DNA of 64,000 nt from an uncultured Jannaschia sp. (GTDB lineage Bacteria > Pseudomonadota > Alphaproteobacteria > Rhodobacterales > Rhodobacteraceae), in contig CANLTZ010000002.1 in the NCBI GenBank assembly GCA_947494145.1, forward strand, positions 434,001-498,000, given 5' to 3'. The first letter of the stretch is position 1. Each line of letters starts with the position of its first letter. The translations under genes and the position numbers were made by a program. The notes beneath the pieces are model-generated. The model had not been told where the DNA came from. It was given only the letters and a program-made list of their open reading frames with translations, and made no database searches. Below are positions 11,476 through 19,891 of the stretch, piece after piece.

Positions 11476-12936
11476 TCACACCCCCGCCGGGATGTTCAAC
11501 GGATTGCGCTCGATCTTCCGGGGTGTGTTCAGCGCCTTCCATTTGCTGAGCGCCTGTGATGGGCTCGCATTGGGGGGGCGCTTCACGAATTTGCCGCGAC
11601 CGGGGCGGGGTTGGCTGTTTTGGCCGTGCGCCCAGATGATATCGCCGCGCGACAGGGTATAGCGGGGGGCGGCTTTCAGCTCCATCCCCTCGAACACGTT
11701 GTAATCGATGATGGATTTCTGTGTGGCCACCTGCACTGTGCGGTGGATGGACGGGTCCCAGACCACGATGTCGGCATGGGCTCCCACATGGATGGCGCCT
11801 TTCATTGGATAGATGTTTAGTATCTTGGCGATGTTGGTCGACGTCACCGCGACGAATTCCTCCGGCGTCAGCCGCCCCGTTTCGACGCCTTGGGTCCAGA
11901 GCATGGCCATCCGCTCTTCCAGGCCGCCTGTGCCGTTGGGGATGCGGGTGAAATCGTCAACGCCCATACGCTTTTGTTCGTCCGAGAAGGCGGCATGGTC
12001 GGTGGCCACCACTTGCAACGACCCCGCGGCAAGCCCGGCCCAAAGGCTGTTCTGATGGTCCTTTGAGCGGAAGGGCGGGGACATGACGCGCCGTGCTGCA
12101 TATTGCCAATCCTTGTCGAAATATTCGGTCTCATCCAGCGTCAGATGCTGGATCAACGGCTCGCCGTAGACGCGCATTCCCTTTTGACGGGCGCGGCGGA
12201 TGGCTTCGTGCGCCTGTTCGCAAGACACATGAACGATATAGAGCGGGCATCCCGCGGCATCGGCGATCATGATGGCGCGATTGGCGGCCTCGCCTTCGAC
12301 TTCGGGGGGGCGGCTATAAGCGTGGCCTTCGGGGCCGGTGATGCCCTCGGCCATGTATTTCTGCTGCAGTTCCTGAACGATATCGCCGTTTTCGGCGTGG
12401 ACCAGGGGCAGGGCACCCAGTTCGGCGCAGCGCTTGAAGGATGCGAACATCTCGTCATCTTCCACCATCAGCGCGCCCTTATAGGCCATGAAATGCTTGA
12501 AGGTGTTGATGCCGCGATCGCGGACGACGGTCTCCATCTCGTTGAAGATGCGCTCCGACCAGCCGGTGATGGCCATGTGATAAGAAATGTCGGTGCAAAT
12601 CTGGTCGCGCGATTTGCGATCCCAATCGTCGATGGCGGCCAGCAATCCGTCTTCGCCGGGCAGAACGAAATCCACGAGCATCGTGGTGCCGCCGGCGGCG
12701 GCGGCGAAGGTACCGCTTTCGAAAGTTTCGGCGGCAGTGGTGCCCATGAAGGGCATTTCCAGATGGGTATGGGGGTCGATGCCGCCGGGCATGACATAGG
12801 CGTCTGTGGCGTCGATGACCTCATCGCCCGACAGGTTTTCCCCGATCTTGGCGATGTGTTCCCCCTCGATCAGGATATCGGCTTTCCATTGCAAGTCGGC
12901 GGTGACGATGGTGCCGTTCTTGATGACTTTTGACAT
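11476..12936 (-). CDS. hydA: Dihydropyrimidinase / D-hydantoinase
   Basis: 486 residues, full length for a cyclic amidohydrolase that opens dihydrouracil and dihydrothymine to N-carbamoyl-beta-amino acids, the second step of reductive pyrimidine breakdown. The metal-binding signature GGIDPHTHLEMPFMG (residues ~52-66), the lysine expected to be carboxylated in NTFKHFMAYKGALM (~150) and later histidines (LVHAENGD, IVHVSCEQ, VATDHAAF) are all present. A strong AAGGAGG precedes the ATG. It lies at the 3' end of a run of minus-strand genes headed by the ureidopropionase, and with PreAT completes the pathway. Confidence 0.95.
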   Translation of the reverse strand: MSKVIKNGTIVTADLQWKADILIEGEHIAKIGENLSGDEVIDATDAYVMPGGIDPHTHLEMPFMGTTAAETFESGTFAAAAGGTTMLVDFVLPGEDGLLAAIDDWDRKSRDQICTDISYHMAITGWSERIFNEMETVVRDRGINTFKHFMAYKGALMVEDDEMFASFKRCAELGALPLVHAENGDIVQELQQKYMAEGITGPEGHAYSRPPEVEGEAANRAIMIADAAGCPLYIVHVSCEQAHEAIRRARQKGMRVYGEPLIQHLTLDETEYFDKDWQYAARRVMSPPFRSKDHQNSLWAGLAAGSLQVVATDHAAFSDEQKRMGVDDFTRIPNGTGGLEERMAMLWTQGVETGRLTPEEFVAVTSTNIAKILNIYPMKGAIHVGAHADIVVWDPSIHRTVQVATQKSIIDYNVFEGMELKAAPRYTLSRGDIIWAHGQNSQPRPGRGKFVKRPPNASPSQALSKWKALNTPRKIERNPLNIPAGV

Positions 12937-12948
12937 GGGAAACCTCCT

Positions 12949-13248
12949 TCAGGATCCGTTGGTTTGGGCGCTGGGGGGCTTTGGCGGCTCCAGCAGACCA
13001 GTGCCGCAATAGGGGACGTTTGGCAGGCCTAAGAAGTCCCACGGCTCGATCTCTCCGGCGCGATTGACGAAGTACCAGCAGCCGTTGCGCACCCGTAGAT
13101 CGGCGTGTGGGATGGTGCTGGGGGTAAGCAGGCTGATGCCGTTCGGCAAGGGGTTGGGGGCTGGGTCGTAGCTGTCTGCCGCAGCCGACAGGGCCGTGCA
13201 TGTCGCGCCGGTTGCGGCCAGGGCGGTCAGATGCAACGCGCGTCTCAT
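12949..13248 (-). CDS. Small secreted protein, paralogue-like to its upstream neighbour
   Basis: 99 residues from the ATG at 13248. Start MRRALHLTALAATGATCTA with a cleavable signal (…LSAAADSY). The mature part has ISLLTPSTIPHADLRVRNGC-W-YFVN and ends LPNVPYCGTGLLEPPKPPS. The layout (strand, V-R-N-x-C/N-C-Y, then a late Y-C near the end) repeats that of the adjacent 85-residue protein, so the two look like a diverged tandem pair, each with two conserved cysteines. Its ATG overlaps that gene's stop (ATGA). Function unknown. It ends 12 bases before hydA. Confidence 0.65.
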   Translation of the reverse strand: MRRALHLTALAATGATCTALSAAADSYDPAPNPLPNGISLLTPSTIPHADLRVRNGCWYFVNRAGEIEPWDFLGLPNVPYCGTGLLEPPKPPSAQTNGS

Positions 13249-13502
13249 AGGCAATACTGCGTCCCGCGCGGGATCAGCACGGGAAAGATCGCGCCCTGGA
13301 ATTCGTAGCCGTAACAATTATCGGCCACGCGCACATCCGCGGCCGTCACGCCGCGCGGCAACAGGCGCGTGACCGCGAAGGGCACGGGGGCGTTGCTGAC
13401 GGAATAGGTCTCCGGGTCGGGGACCGGGCCATCGGCGGCGGGAACGCAGGCGACCAAGACCAGCAAAAGGCCAAGGGCTAGGCGTCTCAATTGTTCACCC
13501 AT
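13245..13502 (-). CDS. Small lipoprotein with two conserved cysteines
   Basis: 85 residues. Signal MGEQLRRLALGLLLVLVACV with lipobox LVAC gives a lipidated Cys19. The mature part is TRLLPRGVTAADVRVADNCY then GYEFQGAIFPVLIPRGTQYC and L at the C-terminus. It resembles the next gene in layout (ADVRVADNCY versus ADLRVRNGCW; TQYC versus VPYC), suggesting a tandem duplication and a possible disulfide. It overlaps the small membrane protein upstream by 16 bases and its downstream partner by four, so all are translated from one message. Function unknown. Confidence 0.65.
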   Translation of the reverse strand: MGEQLRRLALGLLLVLVACVPAADGPVPDPETYSVSNAPVPFAVTRLLPRGVTAADVRVADNCYGYEFQGAIFPVLIPRGTQYCL

Positions 13503-13675
13503 GCGATGAGCGCGCGGATCGCAGTATAAGCCGCCGCGGCGATCCCCGCCGTGATGGCCGCGTTAACCAGAATGGGCATTGTCACACCTCCTGCACGCAA
13601 TGCGTTGATGATGGTCATGAGCGTAAAGGTGATAGCTGCGAACAAAAGCCCGCGCCCCAGCACAAGCTTCAGCAT
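13487..13675 (-). CDS. Small two-TM membrane protein
   Basis: 62 residues from the ATG at 13675 (a TTG at 13687 is also possible). Two hydrophobic segments: LLFAAITFTLMTIINAL and NAAITAGIAAAAYTAIRALI. Nothing identifies a function. It lies between the class II aldolase (gap 13 bases) and the small lipoprotein (overlap 16 bases), inside the pyrimidine operon. Confidence 0.6.
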   Translation of the reverse strand: MLKLVLGRGLLFAAITFTLMTIINALRAGGVTMPILVNAAITAGIAAAAYTAIRALIAWVNN

Positions 13676-13688
13676 CGCCGCCCCCAAG

Positions 13689-14432
13689 TCACTGGCGATA
13701 CTCCGGTGCTTCCGCGTCCAGAATGCGCTTCATCTCCTCGAAATGGGCGACGCGCTCGGCGGGATAGACATCCCAGCCCTTTGCGGTTTCTTCTGCCAAA
13801 TCGTCATCCATCACGGCCAGCGGTTGGCCCGTCGAATAAGCAAGCACCATGGTCCGCGCCGCTCGCTCCAGATGATAGAGCCGGTCCCATGCCTCGGCGA
13901 TGGTGGCGCCAAGGGCCGTGACGCCATGATTTCTCATCAGGACGGCGGGATGGTTGCCCAAACTGCGCGCAATACGCTCCCCCTCGTCGCTGCCATGGGC
14001 GATGCCGCCGAAATCCAGGTCATAGGCAAGGCGCTGAAAGAACCGCGCCGTCACTTGGTCGATGGGCTTGACCGTGGGGTCCTTCAGACCGGCCAGCGCC
14101 GTGGCATAGGGCGGGTGCAGATGCAGCGCAACCCGCGCGTGGGGCAGGTTACGATGCAGCGCCGAATGGATGGCCCAGGCCGATGGGTCCGGCGCGTCAG
14201 ACCGCTCCATCGTGGCGGGATCGTCGGCATCCACTAGCAGCAGGTCCGACGCCTTGACCCGCGAAAAATGCACCCAGCGCGGGTTCACCAAAAACTGCCG
14301 CCCATCCGGCGACACCGCGGCCGAGAAATGGTTGGCCACCCCCTCATGCCAATCCGCCCGCGCCGCCAGCCGCAACGCCGCCGCCAGATCGACACGCAAG
14401 GCCGCCTCGTTCGGATCGGGTCGGGTCAACAC
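13689..14432 (-). CDS. Class II aldolase/adducin family protein
   Basis: 247 residues with the class II aldolase pattern: WHEGVANHFSAAVSPDG near the N-terminus, the metal-binding histidines in ARVALHLHPPYATALAG (~105) and MRNHGVTALGATIAEAW (~170). The family includes L-fuculose-phosphate aldolases and decarboxylases; many proteobacterial members next to pyrimidine or amine catabolism genes have no assigned substrate. It lies between the ureidopropionase and hydA on the same strand, so a role with malonate-semialdehyde-type products is possible but only inferred from position. Confidence 0.8.
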   Translation of the reverse strand: MLTRPDPNEAALRVDLAAALRLAARADWHEGVANHFSAAVSPDGRQFLVNPRWVHFSRVKASDLLLVDADDPATMERSDAPDPSAWAIHSALHRNLPHARVALHLHPPYATALAGLKDPTVKPIDQVTARFFQRLAYDLDFGGIAHGSDEGERIARSLGNHPAVLMRNHGVTALGATIAEAWDRLYHLERAARTMVLAYSTGQPLAVMDDDLAEETAKGWDVYPAERVAHFEEMKRILDAEAPEYRQ

Positions 14433-14484
14433 GGCCCACCGCCCCCTTCATCCTGGCAAAAATACTCAAATCCGACGGCAATGA

Positions 14485-15738
14485 TCACGATACCACCTCC
14501 GCCGTCTCGATTACCGCGTGCAGCAGCACATCCGCACCTGCGCGCGCCCAGTCGCGGGTGATCTCCTCGGCTTCGTTGTGGGATAGGCCGTCGACGCAGG
14601 GGCACATGACCATGGCGGTGGGCGCAACGCGGTTGATCCAGCACGCATCGTGCCCCGCGCCAGAGATGATATCGCGGTGACTGTAACCCAACCGCTCGGC
14701 GGCGGCGCGCACGGCCGTCACACAGCCCTCGTCGAAGGCTACGGGGTCAAAGCCGCCCACTTTTTCCAGGTCCACCTCCAGCCCCATCTCGTCGCAGATG
14801 CGGTTGGCCTCAATCGCCAGTTGTGCCTCCATGCCCTGGATTACCGACAGGTCCGGCGACCGGAAATCCACGGTGAAGACCGTCTGGCCTGGAATGACAT
14901 TACGCGAATTGGGATGCACCTCGATATGGCCCGCAGCGCCCACCGCATGGGGCGCATGGCTCAGCGCGATGGCATCCACCGCTTCCAGGATGCGCGCCAT
15001 GCCCAGACCCGCATTCCGGCGCATGGGCATGGGGGTCGATCCGGTGTGGGCGTCCTTTCCGGTCACGGTCACCTGCGTCCAGCTCAGCCCCTGGCCATGG
15101 GTGACGACGCCGATATCCACGCCCTCGGCCTCCAGGATGGGGCCTTGTTCGATATGTAGCTCGAAAAAGGCGCGCATCTTGTCCTTGCGCGCGCCCACGG
15201 GTTCTTCGCCGCGCCAGCCGATCCGGTCCAACTCATCTCCGAAGCGCTTGCCCTCGCCATCTGTGCGGTCTTCGGCCCAGTCCTGGCTATGAACCCCCGC
15301 AAACACGCCCGAGGCCAGCATGGCCGGGGCAAAGCGCGTGCCTTCCTCATTGGTCCAGTTTGTGACCACGATGGGATGGCGCGTCTTGATCCCCAGATCG
15401 TTTAGCGTCCGAAGGATTTCCAAGCCGCCCAGAACCCCCAGCACACCGTCGTACTTTCCGCCCGTGGGCTGGGTGTCCAGATGACTGCCCACATAGACGG
15501 GGGGCAGGTCTTCGGTGCCGGGGCGGGTGGCGAACATGTTGCCGATCTCGTCGAGACCCATGGTGCAACCCGCCGCCTCGCACCAGCGTTGGAACAGCGC
15601 GCGGCCCTCGGCATCGGCATCGGTCAGGGTCTGGCGATTGTTGCCGCCCGCGACGCCTGGCCCGATCTGCGCCATCTCCATCAGGCTGTCCCAAAGCCGG
15701 TCCCCATCGATCCTGAGGTTTTGTCCTGCCGCCGCCAT
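14485..15738 (-). CDS. Beta-ureidopropionase / N-carbamoyl-amino-acid amidohydrolase (M20 family)
   Basis: 417 residues of the AtzC/HyuC-type M20 metallohydrolases. It cleaves N-carbamoyl-beta-alanine to beta-alanine, CO2 and ammonia, the third step after HydA. Metal ligands are visible in YVGSHLDTQPTGGKYDGVLG (~80-100), TNWTNEEGTRFAPAMLAS (~127) and FFELHIEQGPILE (~190), and the late histidine in SGAGHDACWINRV and LSHNEAEE. It heads the minus-strand operon ending in hydA, with a RutR-like palindrome 17 bases before its ATG. The hydA partner makes the ureidopropionase role more likely than hydantoin recycling. Confidence 0.9.
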   Translation of the reverse strand: MAAAGQNLRIDGDRLWDSLMEMAQIGPGVAGGNNRQTLTDADAEGRALFQRWCEAAGCTMGLDEIGNMFATRPGTEDLPPVYVGSHLDTQPTGGKYDGVLGVLGGLEILRTLNDLGIKTRHPIVVTNWTNEEGTRFAPAMLASGVFAGVHSQDWAEDRTDGEGKRFGDELDRIGWRGEEPVGARKDKMRAFFELHIEQGPILEAEGVDIGVVTHGQGLSWTQVTVTGKDAHTGSTPMPMRRNAGLGMARILEAVDAIALSHAPHAVGAAGHIEVHPNSRNVIPGQTVFTVDFRSPDLSVIQGMEAQLAIEANRICDEMGLEVDLEKVGGFDPVAFDEGCVTAVRAAAERLGYSHRDIISGAGHDACWINRVAPTAMVMCPCVDGLSHNEAEEITRDWARAGADVLLHAVIETAEVVS

Positions 15739-15754
15739 GGCCCCTCCGCATTAT

Positions 15755-15770
15755 TTGACCGCCTGGTAAA
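15755..15770. promoter_or_regulatory. RutR-like operator between the ureidopropionase gene and the TetR regulator
   Basis: TTGACCGCCTGGTAAA matches 12 of 14 informative bases of the E. coli RutR consensus TTGACCA-NN-TGGTCAA. It sits in the 100-base divergent gap next to a TetR gene that looks like RutR. A related site lies before preT (23181-23196). Confidence 0.6.
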
Positions 15771-15838
15771 CTGGACGCTATCAGAGGGTTGAGGGCAGTC
15801 AACAGCCGGGACCAGACCCCCGGTGCAAGAGACGATAT

Positions 15839-16450
15839 ATGGCGAACGACGAAGCACAGACGCGCATTCAGCGCCTCAATAGGGCGCGCATCCTGGATGC
15901 AGGGCTCGAAACCTTCTCGACCGAAGGCTTCAGCGGCGCAACGCTCGACGCGATTGCCCGTGCCGCGGGTATGTCGAAACCCAACGTACTCTACTATTTT
16001 CCGTCAAAGGAAGCCATCTACGACGCCATTTTGCAGCGTATGCTGGAAACCTGGCTCGACCCGCTCCGGGCGCTCGACGCCGAAGGGGAGCCGGTGGAAG
16101 AATTGCTGGCCTATGTGAAGCGCAAGCTGCATCTGGCGCGCGACTACCCGGTGGAAAGCCGCCTTTTTGCAGGCGAGATCCTGCGCGGCGCGCCCAATAT
16201 GATCGACCGGCTGTCGGGGCCATTGCGCGAGATGGTCGACATGCATTGCGGTGTGATCCGGGCCTGGATGGAGGACGGGCGCATCGCGCAATCCGACCCG
16301 CATCATCTGATCATCTCGATTTGGGCACTGACCCAGCACTACGCCGATTTCGAAGTGCAGGTCCGCGCGGTTCTGGGCAAGAAACGCGACCCTTGGGCCG
16401 AGGCGGAAGCGCATCTGGAGATGCATTTCCGGCGGGTTTTGTCGGAGTGA
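15839..16450 (+). CDS. rutR: TetR family regulator, RutR-like pyrimidine regulator
   Basis: 203 residues. N-terminal TetR helix-turn-helix: FSTEGFSGATLDAIARAAGM then SKPNVLYYFPSKEAIYDAIL. The C-terminal domain (ESRLFAGEILRGAPNMIDRL, WALTQHYADFEVQVRAVLG) follows the RutR/YcdC pattern, a family that senses uracil or thymine. It is divergent from the ureidopropionase operon with a RutR-type palindrome between them, and a second such palindrome lies before preT. Target and ligand are inferred from family and context. Confidence 0.85.
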   Translation: MANDEAQTRIQRLNRARILDAGLETFSTEGFSGATLDAIARAAGMSKPNVLYYFPSKEAIYDAILQRMLETWLDPLRALDAEGEPVEELLAYVKRKLHLARDYPVESRLFAGEILRGAPNMIDRLSGPLREMVDMHCGVIRAWMEDGRIAQSDPHHLIISIWALTQHYADFEVQVRAVLGKKRDPWAEAEAHLEMHFRRVLSE

Positions 16451-16474
16451 GCGGTTGGGTGCGGTGAAGATGCG

Positions 16475-17266
16475 ATGAAGTTTCTGGTGCTCGCGGACCT
16501 GCATTTCGATTTCTGGGTCGATGCCGGGATAGACCCGTTCGCGGACATCGAAGATCAGATCGCGGCGCTCGATCTGCTGATCCTGGCGGGGGACGTCACC
16601 AACAAACCCAAACCGCGCTGGCCCATGGCCTTTCGTCGCCTGTCTGTGCTTCTGCCCGCCGGGCGGGTCGCGGTCATTCCAGGTAACCACGATTTCTACC
16701 AGTTCCGCTTGGATGGGGAGGATCGGCTAGCCGAGATTGCCGACGCCCATGACGTGCGCTACGCCAATGATGGCGTGGTAACGCTTGGGGATATCCGGTT
16801 TCTCTGTGCCACGCTTTGGACGGATCTAGCCCTGCCGCCGGGGCTGGAGATCAACGCGCATACCGTCAGCCAGCGGATGAACGATTACCACTTCATCCGC
16901 GTGGCGTCGGGCGGATACCGCCGAATGCGGCCGGCAGACGTTGTGCAGCGCCATCGGGCCCATCGGGAGTTTCTGGAGCAGGCTTTGCAAGTGCCGCACG
17001 ATGGCCGAACCATGGTCGTGACCCACCACGCGCCCGTCCCGGACGTGTTGACCGAGAAGTACAATCTGCTAGCCGCAGCTTACGCCAGCGATTTGAGAGA
17101 GGTAATCCGTGCGGGACGCCCGGATCGATGGTTCTACGGTCACGCCCATGGGGGGCGCGATATCGACCTGTTCGGGTGCCGGGTCACGAATGTGTCTCTG
17201 GGCTATCCTCATAAGCGCTATGCCGACCCAGCGACGCGGGTCGCGTCGCTGATCCAGTCGGTTTGA
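16475..17266 (+). CDS. Calcineurin-like metallophosphoesterase
   Basis: 263 residues with the full set of metallophosphoesterase motifs: VLADLHFDFW (D-x-H), LLILAGDVTN (GD), VAVIPGNHDFYQFR (GNHD), VVTHHAPVPD and FYGHAHGGRD (GH-x-H). The family hydrolyses phosphoesters with two metals; the substrate cannot be read here. It starts 24 bases after the TetR gene on the same strand and may share its transcript. It ends before the structured intergenic repeat that separates it from preA. Confidence 0.88.
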   Translation: MKFLVLADLHFDFWVDAGIDPFADIEDQIAALDLLILAGDVTNKPKPRWPMAFRRLSVLLPAGRVAVIPGNHDFYQFRLDGEDRLAEIADAHDVRYANDGVVTLGDIRFLCATLWTDLALPPGLEINAHTVSQRMNDYHFIRVASGGYRRMRPADVVQRHRAHREFLEQALQVPHDGRTMVVTHHAPVPDVLTEKYNLLAAAYASDLREVIRAGRPDRWFYGHAHGGRDIDLFGCRVTNVSLGYPHKRYADPATRVASLIQSV

Positions 17267-17315
17267 GGAGGCGGGCTGGAATTTAGCTCCCCCTTTTTGC
17301 CGTTCAGCTCCCAGG

Positions 17316-17479
17316 CCGGGATCAAGCCCGAAGGGAACCTGTCCATCGGCGGGCCGCCCCCACGCCCCGACGATTTGGTTGGCATTAGCGCATCGCATCA
17401 GTCCTTTGCAGACGTTGCAGCCATAAGGCACGTTTGCGTGCCCGTCCGATCGCCGCGCTACAGCCCAGCGATGAACCGG
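17316..17479. repeat. Copy B of a two-copy structured intergenic element
   Basis: Bases 17316-17428 align with 47551-47662 over ~113 bases with many identical blocks (GTCCATCG, CGATTTGG, GCAGCCATAA). Each copy has the unit CCTGTCCATCGGCGGGC (17338-17354 here) and a near reverse complement ~110-150 bases later (GCCCAGCGATGAACCGG, 17463-17479). The arms could pair into a long hairpin. It lies in the convergent gap between the phosphoesterase and preA genes. It resembles a REP/MITE-type element; no protein is evident. Confidence 0.55.
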
Positions 17480-17500
17480 CTCGCATCTAAACTGGCCGCC

Positions 17501-18805
17501 TTACTCCGCAGCTTGTGCAGCCGGATTGTTGGGATGGGTCGTCCAATTGGCATAGTCCGGTTCCACCACCTTCCCGGTGCGGGGATCGACGGTTCCGGGC
17601 TCCATTGGGACCATGTCGATGCAGTTTTCCACCGGGCAGACATCGACGCAGAGGTTACAGGCCACGCATTCTTCGTCGATGACCGTGAAGGTCCGGTCGG
17701 GCGACATGGCGATGGCCTGGTGGGACGTGTCTTCGCAAGCCGCAAAGCAGCGCCCGCAGGAGATACACAGATCTTGGTTGATCTTGGCCTTGGCCACGTA
17801 GTTGAGGTTCAGATACTGCCAATCCGTCACGTTGGGCACGGCGCGGCCCGAGACTTGGGCCACGCTGGCATAGCCCTTTTCGTCCATCCAGCGCGACAGC
17901 CCGGCGGTCATTTCCTTGATGATGCCGAAGCCATAGGTCATGGCCGCCGTGCAGACCTGCACATTGCCCGCGCCGAGCGCCAGGAATTCGGCGGCATCGC
18001 GCCAAGTGGTGACGCCACCGATGCCGGAAATGGGCAGGCCGCGCATCTCCGCGTCGCGGGCGATTTCAGACACCATGGAGAGCGCGATGGGCTTGACCGC
18101 CGGGCCGCAATAGCCGCCATGGCTGCCCTTGCCGTCGATGGACGGCTCGGGCGACATCGTGTCCAGATCGACGGAAGTGATGGAGTTGATCGTGTTGATC
18201 AGGCTGACCGCGTCGGCGCCCCCACGATGGGCAGCGGCGGCGGGCTTGCGGATATCGGTGATGTTGGGTGTCAGCTTGACGATGACGGGCATCCGGGTGG
18301 CTTCCTTGCACCAGCGGGTCACCATCTCGATATATTCCGGCACCTGACCCACGGCAGAGCCCATGCCCCGTTCGCTCATCCCATGGGGGCAGCCGAAGTT
18401 GAGTTCAATTCCGTCGGCGCCGGTCTCTTCGATGCGGGGGAGGATGGATTTCCAGGCCTCTTCCTCGCAAGGCACCATGACCGAAACGACCATGGCGCGG
18501 TCGGGATAGTCGCGCTTGACCGCTTTGATTTCATCGAGGTTGGTTTGCAGCGGTCGGTCGGTGATCAACTCGATATTGTTGAGCCCCAGAAGCCGCCGGT
18601 CGGCCCCGTAGATGGCGCCATAACGGGGGCCGTTCACGTTGACGACAGGCGGGCCTTCGGCACCCAGCGTTTTCCAGACGACACCGCCCCAACCGGCGTC
18701 AAAGGCGCGGCGGACGTTGTATTCCTTGTCCGTTGGCGGGGCCGAGGCCAGCCAGAAGGGGTTGGGGCTTTTGATGCCCACGAAGTCGGTGGTCAGGTCG
18801 GCCAT
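17501..18805 (-). CDS. preA: NAD-dependent dihydropyrimidine dehydrogenase subunit PreA
   Basis: 434 residues. The N-terminal dihydroorotate-dehydrogenase-like FMN barrel (FVGIKSPNPFWLASAPPTD, ELNFGCPHGMSERGMG, PVIVKLTPNITDI) holds the pyrimidine site. The C-terminus carries two 4Fe-4S motifs, CISCGRCFAAC and CVACNLCVDVCPVENC. PreA with PreT reduces uracil and thymine with NADH. The ATG at 18805 follows AAGGAGACCCC; the open frame upstream lacks homology. preT lies 3 kb further on the same strand, separated by seven genes, which is unusual since preT-preA are normally adjacent. Confidence 0.95.
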   Translation of the reverse strand: MADLTTDFVGIKSPNPFWLASAPPTDKEYNVRRAFDAGWGGVVWKTLGAEGPPVVNVNGPRYGAIYGADRRLLGLNNIELITDRPLQTNLDEIKAVKRDYPDRAMVVSVMVPCEEEAWKSILPRIEETGADGIELNFGCPHGMSERGMGSAVGQVPEYIEMVTRWCKEATRMPVIVKLTPNITDIRKPAAAAHRGGADAVSLINTINSITSVDLDTMSPEPSIDGKGSHGGYCGPAVKPIALSMVSEIARDAEMRGLPISGIGGVTTWRDAAEFLALGAGNVQVCTAAMTYGFGIIKEMTAGLSRWMDEKGYASVAQVSGRAVPNVTDWQYLNLNYVAKAKINQDLCISCGRCFAACEDTSHQAIAMSPDRTFTVIDEECVACNLCVDVCPVENCIDMVPMEPGTVDPRTGKVVEPDYANWTTHPNNPAAQAAE

Positions 18806-18872
18806 GGGGTCTCCTTCCAGGATGGAATGTATTCGCGATGTAAGGGGTTGGGGCGCGGCTGCGCGCCAGGGA

Positions 18873-19394
18873 TCAGAAGATCCAGATGGCCAGCCAGCCG
18901 CCGATTTGACCGATCTGGAGTGTAACATAGGCCCAGATCGTGGCGCCCAGCGCCGTGGCGGGTAGAAAGCGGCGATAGGCCATGCCGGCCATGCCGATCA
19001 CCAGAAAGACCGGGCCGCGCAGGGGTGCCAGGAAATGGCCGAAGACCACGGCCCAGATGCCGTATTTGCGCGCCCGCTTGGCCAGGCGCTTGGCCTCTTT
19101 GCGGCGGCGCGCGACGGGCTTCCAATTCATCACCCAATCTTCGCACCAATGGCCCAGAAACCATGCCAGCGACGACCCCGCGATGGCGCCCGCGATGGCG
19201 CCGCCCAGAAGCGGCAGGAAGGCGATATCGCCCGAGGCCGCCAGCGCCCCAAGCCCCACCAGAATGAGGGTCGAGGGGAAGAATAGCGACACCACGATCA
19301 TCGTCTCGATCGCCGCCATGGCGAACGCCATGGCCAACAGCCATTGGGGATTGGCCACCACAAAACCCATGATGGCCTGGGCGAGGTCCTGCAC
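18873..19394 (-). CDS. DedA/SNARE-associated family membrane protein
   Basis: 173 residues. DedA core pattern: FFPSTLILVGLGALAASGD, AGAIAGSSLAWFLGHWCEDW and the basic-glycine motif GIWAVVFGHFLAPLRGPVFL followed by VIGMAGMAYRRFLPATALGA. DedA proteins are now linked to phospholipid or undecaprenyl-phosphate flipping and to envelope homeostasis. The conserved F-x-x-R-x-x-R/G-P segment is present as FLAPLRGPVF. It lies between the VOC gene and preA on the same strand with ordinary gaps. Confidence 0.85.
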   Translation of the reverse strand: MQDLAQAIMGFVVANPQWLLAMAFAMAAIETMIVVSLFFPSTLILVGLGALAASGDIAFLPLLGGAIAGAIAGSSLAWFLGHWCEDWVMNWKPVARRRKEAKRLAKRARKYGIWAVVFGHFLAPLRGPVFLVIGMAGMAYRRFLPATALGATIWAYVTLQIGQIGGWLAIWIF

Positions 19395-19513
19395 GGCATG
19401 CTCCGCAACCGGTGATATCGGAAGTCATACGCGTGAAGGCGTTAAACGGACGTGAATCCACGCTGCCCCGCCCGCCTGCGCGCACATGCCGGGCCGAAGA
19501 CGACACCACCATG

Positions 19514-19891
19514 TTAGGCACCAGCCTTGCTTTCCACGAAGATCAGATTGTCTTCGCTATCGCGGATCGTCGCCCAGCGGATGTTCGGCTGCCAGGGTGC
19601 GTCCTGCGGGTCGTTGACGATGGTGACATCGGCCTCCCGCCAGGTGGCAACGGCGGCATCCACGTCGTCGCAGACCAGGCACAGCACGGGCTTGTCCTTG
19701 ACCGTGATTTCGCCCGCACGCGCGAAATGCAGCCGTGTGCGGGCGCCGGGCAAGGTCAGGAAAATCCAACGCCAATCATCTTCATAGGCAGCGTCCGTTT
19801 GGACGGCGAATCCCAATACATCGCGGTAGAAATCCAGTGCGCGGTCCTGGTCTTCGACCGGAATGGACTGAAACCCGATATGGGAGATCAT
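19514..19891 (-). CDS. VOC/glyoxalase-like domain protein
   Basis: 125 residues with one beta-alpha-beta-beta-beta pair of the vicinal-oxygen-chelate fold: ISHIGFQSIPVEDQDRALDF then YRDVLGF, and the second half VLCLVCDDVDAAVATWREAD ending WATIRDSEDNLIFVES. Candidate metal ligands are His4 and Glu123 (in FVES). Substrate unknown; glyoxalase, dioxygenase and resistance proteins share the fold. Its ATG overlaps the methyltransferase stop (ATGA), so the two are co-translated. Confidence 0.8.
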   Translation of the reverse strand: MISHIGFQSIPVEDQDRALDFYRDVLGFAVQTDAAYEDDWRWIFLTLPGARTRLHFARAGEITVKDKPVLCLVCDDVDAAVATWREADVTIVNDPQDAPWQPNIRWATIRDSEDNLIFVESKAGA

